From the NCBI RefSeq assembly GCF_913062585.1, contig NZ_CAJXWX010000018.1, positions 1-64,000 on the forward strand: a DNA stretch of 64,000 nt, read 5' to 3'. The stretch comes from an uncultured Sphingomonas sp. Its GTDB lineage: Bacteria; Pseudomonadota; Alphaproteobacteria; Sphingomonadales; Sphingomonadaceae. The notes under the pieces are model-generated. The model worked only from the letters and a program-made list of their open reading frames with translations, made no database searches and was not told where the DNA came from. Below are positions 42,323 to 52,041 of the stretch, in pieces. Numbering within the stretch: the stretch's first letter is position 1; every line of letters starts with the position of its first letter. Made by a program: the position numbers and the translations under genes.

Positions 42323-43042
42323 TCAATCGTCGCCGCGCGCCAGAGGGCGACCGACCCGAACGCCCTCATGACGTTCCCAAAGGTCCGGCCGCCTTGACCG
42401 TGTATCCTCGCAAGCCCGGGCATGACGCCAGGCCGCGATTTTCGCATGATCCCCCGATCGCAGCACTTCAGGGATCGTGCGCCCTTCCCACTCGGCAGGA
42501 CGGGTATATTGCGGATATTCGAGGAGGCCGCTTTCGAAGCTTTCCTCGACTCCACTGGAAGCCGCGCCCATTACGCCGGGAAGCAGCCGAACGCAAGCGT
42601 CGAGCAGCACCAGCGCCCCCATCTCACCGCCCGACAGGATATAGTCGCCGATCGACACCTGCTCGATGCCGCGCGCCTCGAACAGGCGTTCGTCGAAGCC
42701 TTCGAACCGGCCGCATAGCACGGTGATGCCCGGCCCCGCCGCCAGCTCGCGCACGCGCGGCTGGGTCAGCGGGCGCCCGCGCGGCGTCATCGCCAGCACG
42801 GGCCGGTCGTCGGCCACCGAGTCCACCGCCGCTGCCAGCACATCGGCGCGCAACACCATGCCCGCACCGCCCCCTGCCGGGGTATCGTCGACCGAGCGAT
42901 GCTTGTCGGTCGCAAAGTCGCGGATCTGCACCATCTCCAGCGCCCAGCGATCCTCGCGCAGCGCCCGGCCCGCCAGCGAGTGTCCCAGCGGTCCAGGAAA
43001 CATCTCCGGATACAGCGTCAATATCGTTGCGCGAAAGGTCAC
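42323..43042 (-). CDS. trmD: tRNA (guanine-N1)-methyltransferase
   Basis: [78 protein letters not shown]. Confidence 0.97.
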   Translation of the reverse strand: MTFRATILTLYPEMFPGPLGHSLAGRALREDRWALEMVQIRDFATDKHRSVDDTPAGGGAGMVLRADVLAAAVDSVADDRPVLAMTPRGRPLTQPRVRELAAGPGITVLCGRFEGFDERLFEARGIEQVSIGDYILSGGEMGALVLLDACVRLLPGVMGAASSGVEESFESGLLEYPQYTRPAEWEGRTIPEVLRSGDHAKIAAWRHARACEDTRSRRPDLWERHEGVRVGRPLARGDD

Positions 43043-43422
43043 AGCGTCCAGTTCTCGATGGTCAGGCCGGGGATGTCGGCGAAGTCGGCTTCGTTGTTCG
43101 TCACCAGTGTCAGCCCGGTCGCGAGGGCATGGGCACCGATCAAGCGATCGAACCGCCCTCGCCGGAACGGTATCGTCGCATAGGCCGAAGCCGCCTGTCG
43201 GTCGAACGGCAATATCGGCACACGATCGAAAAAGCGATCAAATGCCGCGATCGCTTCCGTACCGTGCCGCTCCAGCCCGCGCATGATCTCGGCATAGGTA
43301 ATGGCGGATGCCACTGCATCACCCGGTTCGCAGGTGGCCAGTCGTTGCGCCACCCGCCCGTCTGCGTCGCGCAGGACATAGATGCAGATATTGGAGTCGA
43401 GCAGATAGCGCGGCTCAATCAC
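43039..43422 (-). CDS. vapC: VapC-type PIN-domain toxin
   Basis: [15 protein letters not shown] ... [38 protein letters not shown] start at 43422 overlapping vapB. Confidence 0.88.
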   Translation of the reverse strand: MIEPRYLLDSNICIYVLRDADGRVAQRLATCEPGDAVASAITYAEIMRGLERHGTEAIAAFDRFFDRVPILPFDRQAASAYATIPFRRGRFDRLIGAHALATGLTLVTNNEADFADIPGLTIENWTL

Positions 43423-43687
43423 GGCCGAGGAGCTTCCCATCCCAATCCAGCGGGCGCGGCTCCATTTCAAAATCCTCGCGCTCGATCGGCTTCAGCCACG
43501 GCATGGAGCCTGCGATCCCCGTCAGGTCGATCGTCTTGCGCGGTGCCTGGGCGGGCTCGAACACATACCGTCCCTGTTCCTCGCGCAGGGTCATTTCCGT
43601 TCCCTCGGTCAGACCCAGCGCGGCGGGGAGACGCAGCGCCAGCGAGTTGCCCGAGCGGAAGACCTTCGCCTGGTAATCCTTGCCCAT
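43415..43687 (-). CDS. vapB: VapB-type (AbrB/SpoVT fold) antitoxin
   Basis: MGKDYQAKVFRSGNSLALRLPAALGLTEGTEMTLREEQGRYVFEP. Confidence 0.88.
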   Translation of the reverse strand: MGKDYQAKVFRSGNSLALRLPAALGLTEGTEMTLREEQGRYVFEPAQAPRKTIDLTGIAGSMPWLKPIEREDFEMEPRPLDWDGKLLGRD

Positions 43688-43696
43688 ATCACCTCC

Positions 43697-43717
43697 GTAT
43701 ATACGTTGCGTATATAC
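43697..43717. promoter_or_regulatory. Candidate VapBC autoregulatory operator
   Basis: GTATATAC-GTTGC-GTATATAC, two palindromic octamers immediately upstream of vapB. Confidence 0.6.
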
Positions 43718-43773
43718 ATCACCCAGCGCGAAACGCCAAGGAACGTTGCGCCGCCTGACGCTTTGCCCTCGCC

Positions 43774-44682
43774 ATGGACGATTGCATCATCATCGGCGCC
43801 GGACCCGCCGGACTGACCGCTGCCATCTATCTCGCGCGCTATCACCTGCGCATCCGCCTGTTCGACAGCGGATCGAGCCGCGCCGCGATGATCCCGTGCA
43901 CCCATAATCATGCGGGCTATCCCGAGGGGATCAGCGGCAAGGCGCTGCTCGCCCGGATGCACGAACAGGCGCGCCGCTATGGCGCGAATTGCATCCCGCA
44001 CCGCGTGACCGGCATCCACCCCGAGGATGGCGCTTTTCGCGTCACCACCGATGAGGCGGACTATAGCGCGCGCAGCGTCCTGCTGGCGACCGGGGTGGTC
44101 AATCATCGCCCCCGCCACCTGCTGCCCGACGTGCACGACCCGGCACTGGAGCGTGGCCTGATCCGCTATTGCCCGGTCTGTGACGGCTATGAGGTAACGG
44201 ACAAGCGGGTGGGCGTGATCGGCACCAGCGACCATGGGATGCGCGAGGCACTGTTCCTGCGTGGCTTTACCCGCGACGTGACGCTGATCGCGCCGGAGGC
44301 CGCGCATGAACTCGACCCCGAATGCGCTCGCGCGCTGGACGAGGCGGGGATCGCGCGGATCGACGGGCCCTGCGCCGGCTGGGCGATCGAGGGGGACCAG
44401 ATGGCGCTCGACACCGCGCAGGGACGGATGCGCTTCGACAGCGTCTATCCCGCCCTGGGCTCACGCATCCGGTCGGAACTGGCGATCTCAGCGGGCGCGA
44501 AGGCGGACCCGAGCGGATGCCTGGAGGTCGACGATCATCAGCGGACCTCGGTCCCCGGGCTGTTCGCGGCGGGGGATGTGGTGAAGGGGCTGGATCAGAT
44601 CAGCCACGCCATGGGCGAGGCCGGGGTCGCGGCCACGACGATCCGCAACATGCTCAACGCACAAACGCCGATCAGGCGATAA
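43774..44682 (+). CDS. NAD(P)/FAD-dependent oxidoreductase, thioredoxin-reductase-like
   Basis: DDCIIIGAGPAGLTAAIYLARY; CPVCDGYEVTDKRVGVIG; VPGLFAAGDVVKGLDQISHAMGEAGVAATTIRN. Confidence 0.92.
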   Translation: MDDCIIIGAGPAGLTAAIYLARYHLRIRLFDSGSSRAAMIPCTHNHAGYPEGISGKALLARMHEQARRYGANCIPHRVTGIHPEDGAFRVTTDEADYSARSVLLATGVVNHRPRHLLPDVHDPALERGLIRYCPVCDGYEVTDKRVGVIGTSDHGMREALFLRGFTRDVTLIAPEAAHELDPECARALDEAGIARIDGPCAGWAIEGDQMALDTAQGRMRFDSVYPALGSRIRSELAISAGAKADPSGCLEVDDHQRTSVPGLFAAGDVVKGLDQISHAMGEAGVAATTIRNMLNAQTPIRR

Positions 44683-45232
44683 AGGCGCGGTCCACGATCA
44701 AACGATTCTGATCCCATTCGGGCACCGCTTGCGCATTCATCGGCACCATGAAGCGGCGGCCATCGGGGCGTTCGATCTCGAGCACGTCGCCCGCGCCGAA
44801 ATTCTCGATGAGCGCGACATGGCCCAGCTCCTCGCCATCGCTGGCGATGGCAGACAGGCCGATGATGTCGGCATGATAATATTCGCCTTCCTCCAGCGGA
44901 GGCAGGGCAGAGCGCGGCACCGTCAGTTCCGTACCGCGCAGCGCTTCGGCGGCGTTGCGGTCGGCGACTTCGGCAAAGCGCGCGATGACACCGTTCGAAC
45001 CGTCACGCGCCGACTTCAGCGTCAGCGCGCCGCCATTGAACGCGCGATAGTCCGACAGGTCGTCGGCAAAGACCTTCAACCGAACCTCGCCCGTAATGCC
45101 GTGCGCGCCGATGATGACGGCCAGCGTCACGTGCGGCTCACCCGTCGGGCGAGTCGTCGTCCCCGTTGGGGGCGTCGTTTCCGCCTTCGGCGGGGTCGGG
45201 CGCGGAGACGCCTTGGTTGGTCGCGTCGTCAT
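44672..45232 (-). CDS. rimM: Ribosome maturation factor RimM (start could be the GTG at 45130)
   Basis: VTLAVIIGAHGITGEVRLKVFADDLSDYRAF ... MVPMNAQAVPEWDQNRLIVD. Confidence 0.93.
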   Translation of the reverse strand: MTTRPTKASPRPTPPKAETTPPTGTTTRPTGEPHVTLAVIIGAHGITGEVRLKVFADDLSDYRAFNGGALTLKSARDGSNGVIARFAEVADRNAAEALRGTELTVPRSALPPLEEGEYYHADIIGLSAIASDGEELGHVALIENFGAGDVLEIERPDGRRFMVPMNAQAVPEWDQNRLIVDRAFIA

Positions 45233-45386
45233 GATCGTCGGGTGCGGTCCGGGGATCGGGTTCGGTCGGCGGGGTCATGCGCATCTCTCCTGAAGCCATT
45301 GGCCTTGGGAAACGCATGACCCCGTATCCGGTGCCTTGCCCCACCCCGATCGCGATCGACCGGGGCAGCGCAAGGCCGAAAGCGAC

Positions 45387-45770
45387 TTACGCTTCGGCGG
45401 TTTCGGCCGGCGCGTTCGCGGCTTCCTCGGCGGCCTTCAGCTTCTCGGCACGCTCTTCGGCGCGCTCGGTGGCCTTTTCGCCGGGCTTGCCCTTGTTCGG
45501 GTTGTTGCGAGCGGCGCGCTCACGGACACCGGCGGCGTCCAGGAAGCGGGCGACGCGGTCGGTCGGCTGCGCGCCATTGGCCAGCCAGTGCTTCGCGCGC
45601 TCGGCGTCGAGCTGCACGCGCTGGTCATTGTCCTTGGCGAGGAGCGGGTTGTAGTTGCCGATCTTCTCAATGAACTTGCCGTCGCGCGGCGCACGGGCGT
45701 CGGCCACCACGATGCGGTAGTAAGGGCGCTTCTTCGAGCCACCACGCGACAGACGAATGCTGAGAGCCAT
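45387..45770 (-). CDS. rpsP: 30S ribosomal protein S16
   Basis: [47 protein letters not shown]. Confidence 0.97.
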   Translation of the reverse strand: MALSIRLSRGGSKKRPYYRIVVADARAPRDGKFIEKIGNYNPLLAKDNDQRVQLDAERAKHWLANGAQPTDRVARFLDAAGVRERAARNNPNKGKPGEKATERAEERAEKLKAAEEAANAPAETAEA

Positions 45771-45827
45771 ATTTCAGTCCTTGGAGTAAAAAGTTCAAAT
45801 TACCGGCAATTCCGTCCGGCGCGGGGG

Positions 45828-47351
45828 TTATTTCTTCTTCAGGAGATTTTCGAAGCCAGGGGGCAGCTTCGGCATGCCCTCGGGCAGCTTGCCGCCACCC
45901 GCGCCCATGCCGCCCATGCCCGGCAGGCCGCCACCGCCGCCCGCCTTGTTGAGCATGTCGCCCATCTGCGGACCGCCCAGTGCGTTGCCCAGGCCGCCGA
46001 GACCGCCCTTGCCGAGCATGGCCATCATGCCCTTGATGCCGCCCATCTTCTTGATCTTCTTCATCGCCGTGGACATTTCCTGATGCATCTTCAGGAGCTT
46101 GTTCACGTCCTGCACCGTGGTGCCGGATCCCTTGGCGATGCGGATCTTGCGCTTGGCGTTGACCAGCTCGGGCTTGGAGCGCTCCTTGGGCGTCATCGAG
46201 GTGATGATCGCATCCATGCGGAGCAGGATCTTGTCGCCACCGGCATCGTTCAGCGCGTTCTGCGCCTTCTTCATGCCCGGCATCATGCCCGCCAGCGCGC
46301 CCAGCCCGCCCATGCGGCGCATCTGGGCCAGTTGGCCGCGCAGGTCGTTCAGGTCGAACTGCCCCTTGGCCATTTTCATGGCCATGCGCTCGGCATCTTC
46401 CTGCTGGATCGTCTCGGCGGCGCGTTCGACCAGCGACACGACGTCGCCCATGCCGAGGATTCGGCCCGCGACACGCTCCGGATGGAAGGCTTCCAGCGCG
46501 TCCATCTTTTCGCCGACACCAGCGAACTTGATGGGTTTGCCGGTGACCGCACGCATCGACAGCGCCGCACCGCCGCGCGCATCGCCGTCCATACGGGTCA
46601 GCACCACGCCGGTCAGCGGCACCTGCTCCGAGAAGCTGGACGCCACGTTCACCGCGTCCTGGCCAGTCAACGAGTCGACGACGAGCAGGATTTCCTGAGG
46701 CTGGGCGATCTCCGCCACCGCCTTCATCTCGTCCATCAGCGCCTGGTCGACGTGCAGACGACCGGCGGTGTCGAGCATCAGGACATCATAGCCCTGCAGC
46801 TTGGCGGCCTGCATCGCACGACGCGCGATCTCGACCGGCTGCTGCCCTGCGATGATCGGCAGGGTCGCGACCTCGACCTGGATGCCCAGCGTCGCCAGCT
46901 GCTCCTGCGCGGCGGGGCGATTGACGTCGAGCGACGCCATCAGCACCTTCTTGCGCTCGCGGCCCATCGCACCGCTCGATAGACGGCGGGCGATCTTGGC
47001 GGTGGTCGTGGTCTTGCCCGAGCCCTGAAGTCCGACCATCATCACGACCGCAGGCGGCGTGACGTCGAGCAGCAGCTCGCTGGCATCGGCGCCCAGCATC
47101 GCGACCAGCGCGTCATGGACGATCTTGACGACCTGCTGACCCGGGGTGATCGAGCGCAGGACGTTCTGGCCGATCGCCTGTTCGGTGACCTTGTCGACGA
47201 AGTCGCGCGCGACGGGCAGCGCGACGTCGGCTTCCAGCAACGCCACGCGCACTTCGCGCATCGCGGTGCGGACATCCGCCTCGGTCAGCGCGCCACGGCC
47301 GCGAAGGCGGTCGAATACGCCGCCAAGCCGATCGCTCAAGCTGTCGAACAT
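45828..47351 (-). CDS. ffh: Signal recognition particle protein Ffh
   Basis: MFDSLSDRLGGVFDRLRGRGALTEADVRTAMREVRVALLEADVALPVARDF; GLQGSGKTTTTAKIA; Met-rich M domain. Confidence 0.97.
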   Translation of the reverse strand: MFDSLSDRLGGVFDRLRGRGALTEADVRTAMREVRVALLEADVALPVARDFVDKVTEQAIGQNVLRSITPGQQVVKIVHDALVAMLGADASELLLDVTPPAVVMMVGLQGSGKTTTTAKIARRLSSGAMGRERKKVLMASLDVNRPAAQEQLATLGIQVEVATLPIIAGQQPVEIARRAMQAAKLQGYDVLMLDTAGRLHVDQALMDEMKAVAEIAQPQEILLVVDSLTGQDAVNVASSFSEQVPLTGVVLTRMDGDARGGAALSMRAVTGKPIKFAGVGEKMDALEAFHPERVAGRILGMGDVVSLVERAAETIQQEDAERMAMKMAKGQFDLNDLRGQLAQMRRMGGLGALAGMMPGMKKAQNALNDAGGDKILLRMDAIITSMTPKERSKPELVNAKRKIRIAKGSGTTVQDVNKLLKMHQEMSTAMKKIKKMGGIKGMMAMLGKGGLGGLGNALGGPQMGDMLNKAGGGGGLPGMGGMGAGGGKLPEGMPKLPPGFENLLKKK

Positions 47352-47594
47352 CGCCTCACCTCGTCAAACCCGGCCCGGAGCGTCCGGCCCAAAAACCCGT
47401 GTCGTACCGCCAAACACAAAAGCGCCGGCGGGCGAAACCTCGCCGGCCAGCGTGCACCCTTGGGCGCTTCACTTTCACATCCCGAAACGGAACTTGGGGC
47501 GGCTCTTATGGGAAAATACCGCCGGACGCAAGCGGGAGGCAGGCGGACGCGGCGTTAACGAGTTGTATACTCCTGACATGCGAGCAAATCCTTC

Positions 47595-49163
47595 ATGCCC
47601 GGCTCGCCCCAGACTGCCGCCAACACGTCTGCTTCCGCTCGCTTTTTTGCGGCGGGCGTGGCGGGCGGCACGCTGTTGCTGGCGGTGGCGATCCTGTTGA
47701 TCGAACTGGGTTTCGATCTGCCCGCCAAGATCCTGCTCTTCGTCACTGCCACCGCCCTGACCCTGTTATATCGGCGGCTCCCCACCCTGCGGCTGTCGCG
47801 TTCGCCCGACCTCGACCAGCAGGACCCGCTGACGGGCCTGTCGATCCGCCGCCATTTCCAGATCGCCGGACAAGCGATGATCGAGGCCGGTTCGCGGCGC
47901 CAGCGCGGCTTTGCGCTGTTGCTGGTCGATATCGACCGGTTCCGCGCCATTGCCGGATCATTCGGCCATGAGGCAGGCGACACGCTGCTCCAACATGTCG
48001 CCAAGACCATTCGCGGCGAGGCCCCGTCCGAGGCGATCGTCGCGCGGTTCGAGGGGGATTGTTTCGGCTGCCTCATTCCCTTCGACCTTCGAGGCCGCGA
48101 CCGTATCGAGCGACTGGCCGACCGGCTGGCGATCCGGCTGGCCCAGCCCATCCGGCTGGCCGATCAGGAGTTTTCGCCGCGCGCCACCATCGCGCTGACC
48201 CGGGTGGACCCTCGGGTCGAGCCCCGGATCGACCAGGCTGCGCCAACCATCGACCAGCTGGCCCGCCAGGCCGATCTGGCGCTGATCGCCGCCAAGGCGC
48301 GCGGCGACGGCCGCCCGCTTCGCTTCACCCCCGCGCTCGAGGAGGCGATGGCCGAGCGCAATGCGATCATCACCGATCTTCGCGCGGCGCTGGCCCAAGG
48401 CGACATCCACCTGCGGTTCGAGGCGCAGATCGATCTGGGCACCGCGCGGCTGACCGGGTTCGAGATATCGGGGCATTGGGATCACCCGACGCTAGGCCGG
48501 ATCGGCGCCGACCGCTTCATGCCGATCGCCGAGGCGTGCGGCCAGTCGGGCGAGGTCTCGCTCTCGCTGATGCGCCAGGCGATGGCCGCCGCGCGCGACT
48601 GGGATCCGTCGATCACCCTGTCGATCCCGCTAGCCGCCTCGCAGTTTCAGGACGCATGGCTGGCGCAGAAGATCATCAAGACGCTGACCGAATGCGGCTT
48701 TCCGGCGCACCGGCTGGAAATCGAGATCACCGAAAGCGCGCTGTTCGCCAATCTGGCCCTCGCCCAGTCGATCGTCGTCAGCTTGAAGAATCAGGGAATT
48801 GCGCTGGCGCTCAACGATTTCGGCAGCGGCTATTCCAGCCTTTCGCATCTCCGCGCCCTGCCCTTCGACCGGGTGCGGGTCGATCCGAACTTCATCGGCG
48901 ATATGGCCGCCGATCCCGATTGCCGCGCGATCGTCTCCGCCATCGTCCAGCTGGGCGACAGCCTGCACCTGCCGATCGCCGCCAAGGGCGTGCACGATGC
49001 CGAGATCGAGGCACGGTTGCGCGAGATCGGCTGCTCGCATGGCCAGGGTTCGCTCTATGGCCCGCCGCTCGACCTGGCGCAGGTGCGCCAGCTTTTGGCG
49101 GAGAAGCGCCTGCTGGTCGGCGCCTCCGCGGCGCCGCTCGCCAGCCCGCGCCTGGCCGGGTAA
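47595..49163 (+). CDS. GGDEF/EAL-domain protein with degenerate catalytic motifs
   Basis: DPLTGLSIRRHF...RFEGDCF (GGDEF region) and GFEISGHWDHP...NDFGSGYSSLSHLRALPFDRVRVD (EAL region). Confidence 0.88.
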   Translation: MPGSPQTAANTSASARFFAAGVAGGTLLLAVAILLIELGFDLPAKILLFVTATALTLLYRRLPTLRLSRSPDLDQQDPLTGLSIRRHFQIAGQAMIEAGSRRQRGFALLLVDIDRFRAIAGSFGHEAGDTLLQHVAKTIRGEAPSEAIVARFEGDCFGCLIPFDLRGRDRIERLADRLAIRLAQPIRLADQEFSPRATIALTRVDPRVEPRIDQAAPTIDQLARQADLALIAAKARGDGRPLRFTPALEEAMAERNAIITDLRAALAQGDIHLRFEAQIDLGTARLTGFEISGHWDHPTLGRIGADRFMPIAEACGQSGEVSLSLMRQAMAAARDWDPSITLSIPLAASQFQDAWLAQKIIKTLTECGFPAHRLEIEITESALFANLALAQSIVVSLKNQGIALALNDFGSGYSSLSHLRALPFDRVRVDPNFIGDMAADPDCRAIVSAIVQLGDSLHLPIAAKGVHDAEIEARLREIGCSHGQGSLYGPPLDLAQVRQLLAEKRLLVGASAAPLASPRLAG

Positions 49164-49245
49164 GACAGGCCCGGCGACCCCGGTCACGCCCCTGCTTTGC
49201 GTCTCCGCGTGGACACGTCGTTCATCCATCCCTAGATCGGCGGTC

Positions 49246-50490
49246 ATGTCGTCCCTCCCTGGACCCGAGATCATCAGTTTGGGCTGCCGCCTGAACATCG
49301 CCGAGAGCGAGACGATCCGTGCGCTCGCCGCCGGGCGGGAGGCGTTGGTCGTCGTCAACAGCTGTGCCGTGACCAACGAAGCGGTCAAGCAGACCCGTGC
49401 CGCCATCCGCCGCGCGGCCAAGGCGCAGCCCGATGCGCAGATCGTGGTGACGGGGTGCGCGGCGCAGATCGACCCGGACAGTTTCGCCGCCATGCCGGAG
49501 GTCGCGCGCGTGCTGGGCAATGCCGACAAGCTGCGCCCCGAAAGCTGGGCCTCGGCCGAGCCGATGCTGGTCGCCGACCTGTCGCGCGTGGTCGAGACCG
49601 CGCCGCACCTCGCCGCCGCCTTTGCGGGCCATGCGCGCGCCTTTGTCGAGGTGCAGAATGGCTGCGACCACGCCTGCACCTTCTGCATCATCCCGACCGG
49701 GCGCGGCCCGAGCCGCTCGGTGCCTGCCGGGCTCGTCATCGAACGGATCGCGCGGGCGGTCGAGCTTGGCCACCGGGAGGTCGTGCTGACCGGCGTCGAC
49801 CTGACCAGCTATGGCCACGACCTGCCCGGCCAGCCCAGCCTGGGCCTGCTGGTCGAGCGGATCCTGACCCATGTCCCCGCCCTGCCCCGGCTCCGCCTGT
49901 CCTCGCTCGACTCGATCGAGATCGACGACCGTCTGTTCGAGCTGGTGACGGGCGAGGCGCGGGTGATGCCGCATCTTCACCTCTCGCTCCAGGCGGGCAG
50001 TGACATGATCCTGAAGCGGATGAAGCGCCGCCACAGCCGCGCGCAATCGGTCGCCATCGTCGAGCGGCTGCTGACCGCGCGGCCCGACATCGCGATCGGC
50101 GCGGACCTGATTGCGGGCTTCCCGACCGAGGATGACGCGATGGCGGCGGATACGCTGGCGCTCATCGACGATTGCCAGATCGTCCATGCGCATATCTTTC
50201 CCTATTCGGCGCGCGACGGCACGCCCGCCGCACGGATGCCGCAAGTGCCTCACCCGCTTCGCCGCGAGCGCGCCGCCAAGCTTCGCGAAGCCGCCGCGCG
50301 TCGCCGCCGCGACTGGCTGGCCGCTCAGGTCGGCGCCACCCGCGACGTGCTGGTCGAGCGGCCGGGCACGCGCGGCCATGCGCCGGACTTTGCCGACATT
50401 CATTTTTCCCCCGCCGCCGAACCGGGCAGCATCGCCCGGGTTCGGGTCATGGCGGCGACCGAAACCCATCTGATCGGACAATTGGCATGA
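49246..50490 (+). CDS. mtaB: tRNA N6-threonylcarbamoyladenosine (t6A37) methylthiotransferase MtaB-like
   Basis: ISLGCRLNIAESE; VNSCAVTNEAVKQTRAAIRR; VEVQNGCDHACTFCIIPTGRGPSRSVP radical SAM Cys cluster; TRAM-like C-term. Confidence 0.92.
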   Translation: MSSLPGPEIISLGCRLNIAESETIRALAAGREALVVVNSCAVTNEAVKQTRAAIRRAAKAQPDAQIVVTGCAAQIDPDSFAAMPEVARVLGNADKLRPESWASAEPMLVADLSRVVETAPHLAAAFAGHARAFVEVQNGCDHACTFCIIPTGRGPSRSVPAGLVIERIARAVELGHREVVLTGVDLTSYGHDLPGQPSLGLLVERILTHVPALPRLRLSSLDSIEIDDRLFELVTGEARVMPHLHLSLQAGSDMILKRMKRRHSRAQSVAIVERLLTARPDIAIGADLIAGFPTEDDAMAADTLALIDDCQIVHAHIFPYSARDGTPAARMPQVPHPLRRERAAKLREAAARRRRDWLAAQVGATRDVLVERPGTRGHAPDFADIHFSPAAEPGSIARVRVMAATETHLIGQLA

Positions 50491-51422
50491 GTTCTTCCTC
50501 CTCCTGGCACGAAAAGCTGCTCGGCGGTTTCCGTCGCACCTCGGACCGGCTGGTCGGCAATCTGGCGGGCCTGGGCACCGCCCGGCTCGACGAGGACACG
50601 CTCGACGAGATCGAGGAAGCGCTGATCGCCTCTGATTTGGGCCCCGAAACGGCGGGCCATATCCGCATGCGTCTGGCCGAGGGCAGTTTCGAGCGGAACA
50701 TGGAGGACCTGGGCATCCGCTTGGTCGTCGCCGAGGAGGTAGAGAAGGCGCTCGCCAAGGTCGCCACTCCCCTGGAGATCGACGCCTTTCCCCGGCCGCA
50801 GGTGATCCTGGTCATCGGCGTCAACGGATCGGGCAAGACGACGACCATCGCGAAGCTGGCGCACTTGTTCATGGAGCAGGATTACGGCGTGATGCTGGCG
50901 GCGGGCGACACCTTCCGCGCCGCCGCCATCGGCCAGCTCGCCACCTGGGCCGAGCGGGTCGGCGTGCCGATCGTGTCGGGCAAGGAAGGCGGCGACGCGG
51001 CGGGCATCGTCTATGAAGCGGTGAAACAGGCAACCGCAACCGGCATCGACGTGCTGATCGTCGACACCGCCGGGCGCCTCCAGAACAAGCGCGAGTTGAT
51101 GGACGAGCTGTCCAAGATCCGCCGCGTGCTCGGCCGCCTGAACCCCGAGGCGCCGCATGACATCCTGCTGGTGCTCGACGCGACCACCGGCCAGAACGCG
51201 CTCAACCAGATCGAGGTGTTCAAGGACGTGGCGGGCGTCACCGGCCTGGTCATGACCAAGCTGGACGGCACCGCGCGCGGCGGTGTGCTAGTCGCGGCGG
51301 CGGAGAAATACGGCCTCCCCATCCACGCGATCGGCGTCGGCGAGGGCATGACCGATCTGCGCCCCTTCGACGCCAACGAAGTCAGCCGGATCATTGCCGG
51401 GATCGAGGGAGGCCGCAAATGA
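50487..51422 (+). CDS. ftsY: Signal recognition particle receptor FtsY
   Basis: VILVIGVNGSGKTTTIAKLAHLFMEQDYGVMLAAGDTFRAAAIGQL; DTAGRLQNKRELMDEL. Confidence 0.96.
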   Translation: MSSSSSWHEKLLGGFRRTSDRLVGNLAGLGTARLDEDTLDEIEEALIASDLGPETAGHIRMRLAEGSFERNMEDLGIRLVVAEEVEKALAKVATPLEIDAFPRPQVILVIGVNGSGKTTTIAKLAHLFMEQDYGVMLAAGDTFRAAAIGQLATWAERVGVPIVSGKEGGDAAGIVYEAVKQATATGIDVLIVDTAGRLQNKRELMDELSKIRRVLGRLNPEAPHDILLVLDATTGQNALNQIEVFKDVAGVTGLVMTKLDGTARGGVLVAAAEKYGLPIHAIGVGEGMTDLRPFDANEVSRIIAGIEGGRK

Positions 51423-52033
51423 GCGCGCCCGCAAAGGAAGCCGGCGCCGGCCTGAAGGCGGGGATCGAGTACGGCCCGCTGGTCCTGTTCTTCGCGGTCA
51501 ACTTCCTTGCGCCGCTGGGTCCGTTGACCCGCGTGCTGGTCGCGACCGGCGTCTTCATGGCGGCGACCGTGATTGCGATGATCGTCAGCAAGGTGAAGCT
51601 AGGCCGCATCTCGCCGATGCTCTGGCTGTCGGGCATCCTGGTCGTCGTGTTCGGCGGTTTGACCCTGTATTTCCACGACGAGCGCTTCATCAAGATGAAG
51701 CCGACCATCGTCTATGCCATGTTCTCGGCCCTGCTGTTCTTCGGCCTCGCGACCGGGCGGCCGCTGATCCAGATGGCGCTGGGCAATGTCTATCCCGGGC
51801 TGACCGAACTCGGCTGGCGCAAGCTGACGCGCAACTGGGCGTTTTTCTTCGCCTTCATGGCGGTGCTGAACGAGGCGGTGTGGCGCAATTCCAGCTGGAA
51901 TTTCTGGGTCGGGTTCAAACTGTGGGGCGCGATGCCGCTGACCATCGGCTTTGCTATCGCGAATATCCCGATGCTGTTGAAGCACGGGTTGAATGCGGAC
52001 GCCGCGAAGGTCGACGAACCGCCGGTGGAGTGA
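51419..52033 (+). CDS. YciB/IspZ (septation protein A) family inner membrane protein
   Basis: GIEYGPLVLFFAVNF, KPTIVYAMFSALLFFGL, GWRKLTRNWAFFFAFMAVLNEAVWRNSSWNFWVGFKLWG. Confidence 0.92.
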   Translation: MSAPAKEAGAGLKAGIEYGPLVLFFAVNFLAPLGPLTRVLVATGVFMAATVIAMIVSKVKLGRISPMLWLSGILVVVFGGLTLYFHDERFIKMKPTIVYAMFSALLFFGLATGRPLIQMALGNVYPGLTELGWRKLTRNWAFFFAFMAVLNEAVWRNSSWNFWVGFKLWGAMPLTIGFAIANIPMLLKHGLNADAAKVDEPPVE

Positions 52034-52041
52034 ACCCCAAA

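Noticed and set aside
45138-45344. 68-aa acidic minus-strand ORF before rimM
   Set aside because: Overlaps the rimM N-terminus in another frame; could be real only if rimM starts at GTG 45130. Not enough evidence either way.
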